From Prolixibacter bellariivorans ATCC BAA-1284 (GTDB lineage Bacteria > Bacteroidota > Bacteroidia > Bacteroidales > Prolixibacteraceae): 64,000 nucleotides of DNA. Positions 63,987 to 64,000 of this stretch are shown here, in pieces. The stretch covers positions 248,001 to 312,000 of the forward strand of contig NZ_JHXO01000008.1 in NCBI RefSeq assembly GCF_000621705.1, in the 5' to 3' direction. Both the position numbers and the translations under genes were made by a program. The notes beneath the pieces were generated by a model that was not told the DNA's origin, searched no databases, and was given only the letters and a program-made list of their open reading frames with translations. Positions within the stretch are counted from its first letter, which is position 1, and each line of letters begins with the position of its first letter.

Positions 63987-64000
63987 CAGAAATCAGCCGA

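Noticed and set aside
1-64000. tRNA, rRNA, insertion sequences, prophage, origin
   Set aside because: I saw no cloverleaf-type tRNA, no rRNA, no transposase or integrase, and no phage structural genes, though small RNAs could be missed by eye.

Overview
The window is chromosomal DNA from a Bacteroidota bacterium, most likely of the Bacteroidales/Marinilabiliales type. The evidence is the gene content (S9 peptidase, DUF5916 protein, GH92 mannosidase, TonB-dependent receptor with a carboxypeptidase-like N-terminal domain, LytS/LytTR pairs, an ECF sigma factor) together with repeated matches to the Bacteroidota -7 promoter box TAnnTTTG. No tRNA, rRNA, CRISPR array, insertion sequence, prophage or replication origin was recognised. 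All calls come from reading the sequence and from knowledge of protein families; no database search was run.

Layout. 1-10.2 kb: a nearly complete S9 peptidase (GTG start, cut by the window edge), an ArsF-type thioredoxin-like lipoprotein, CorA, endonuclease IV, a BamA/TamA-like barrel protein, two small membrane proteins and an ECF sigma factor (TTG start) overlapping a membrane partner. 10.2-18.7 kb: a leftward run of five genes for an M2-like metallopeptidase, a class C beta-lactamase-type hydrolase, a CPBP protease, an Ntn amidase and a DUF5916 protein, divergent from a LytS-type kinase and LytTR regulator (19.0-20.7 kb). 20.7-21.4 kb: a noncoding giant inverted array of 21-bp repeats. 21.6-25.4 kb: an AT-rich insert with an RloC-like anticodon nuclease candidate and three unknown small proteins. 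25.4-29.7 kb: short-chain dehydrogenase, aldehyde dehydrogenase, Crp-type regulator and a condensation-type acyltransferase. 29.8-43.5 kb: housekeeping and transport genes (Na+/H+ antiporter, RlmF, cupin, TPR histidine kinase, methyltransferase, DUF819, TrkH, Lnt-like protein, papain-like protease). 43.7-49.7 kb: acetyltransferase, TPR protein, FG-GAP protein and a membrane polyferredoxin with a CuA-like domain. 49.7-57.7 kb: HxlR regulator/nitroreductase pair with a 36-bp palindrome, esterase, methyltransferase, PEP carboxylase, membrane LytTR regulator. 57.8-63.8 kb: TonB-dependent receptor, small membrane protein, GH92, cold-shock protein, CsbD-like protein.

Most striking are the two arrays with an exact 21-bp period (31 units in two opposed arms at 20,780-21,425; 5 units at 10,213-10,317). 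Both lie beside copies of a dispersed palindromic repeat (GAGACG...CGTCTC-TACCAT). Next are the RloC-like protein with a zinc hook, the CuA-like/polyferredoxin fusion, and the HxlR operator lying between regulator and target with two divergent -7 boxes two bases apart.
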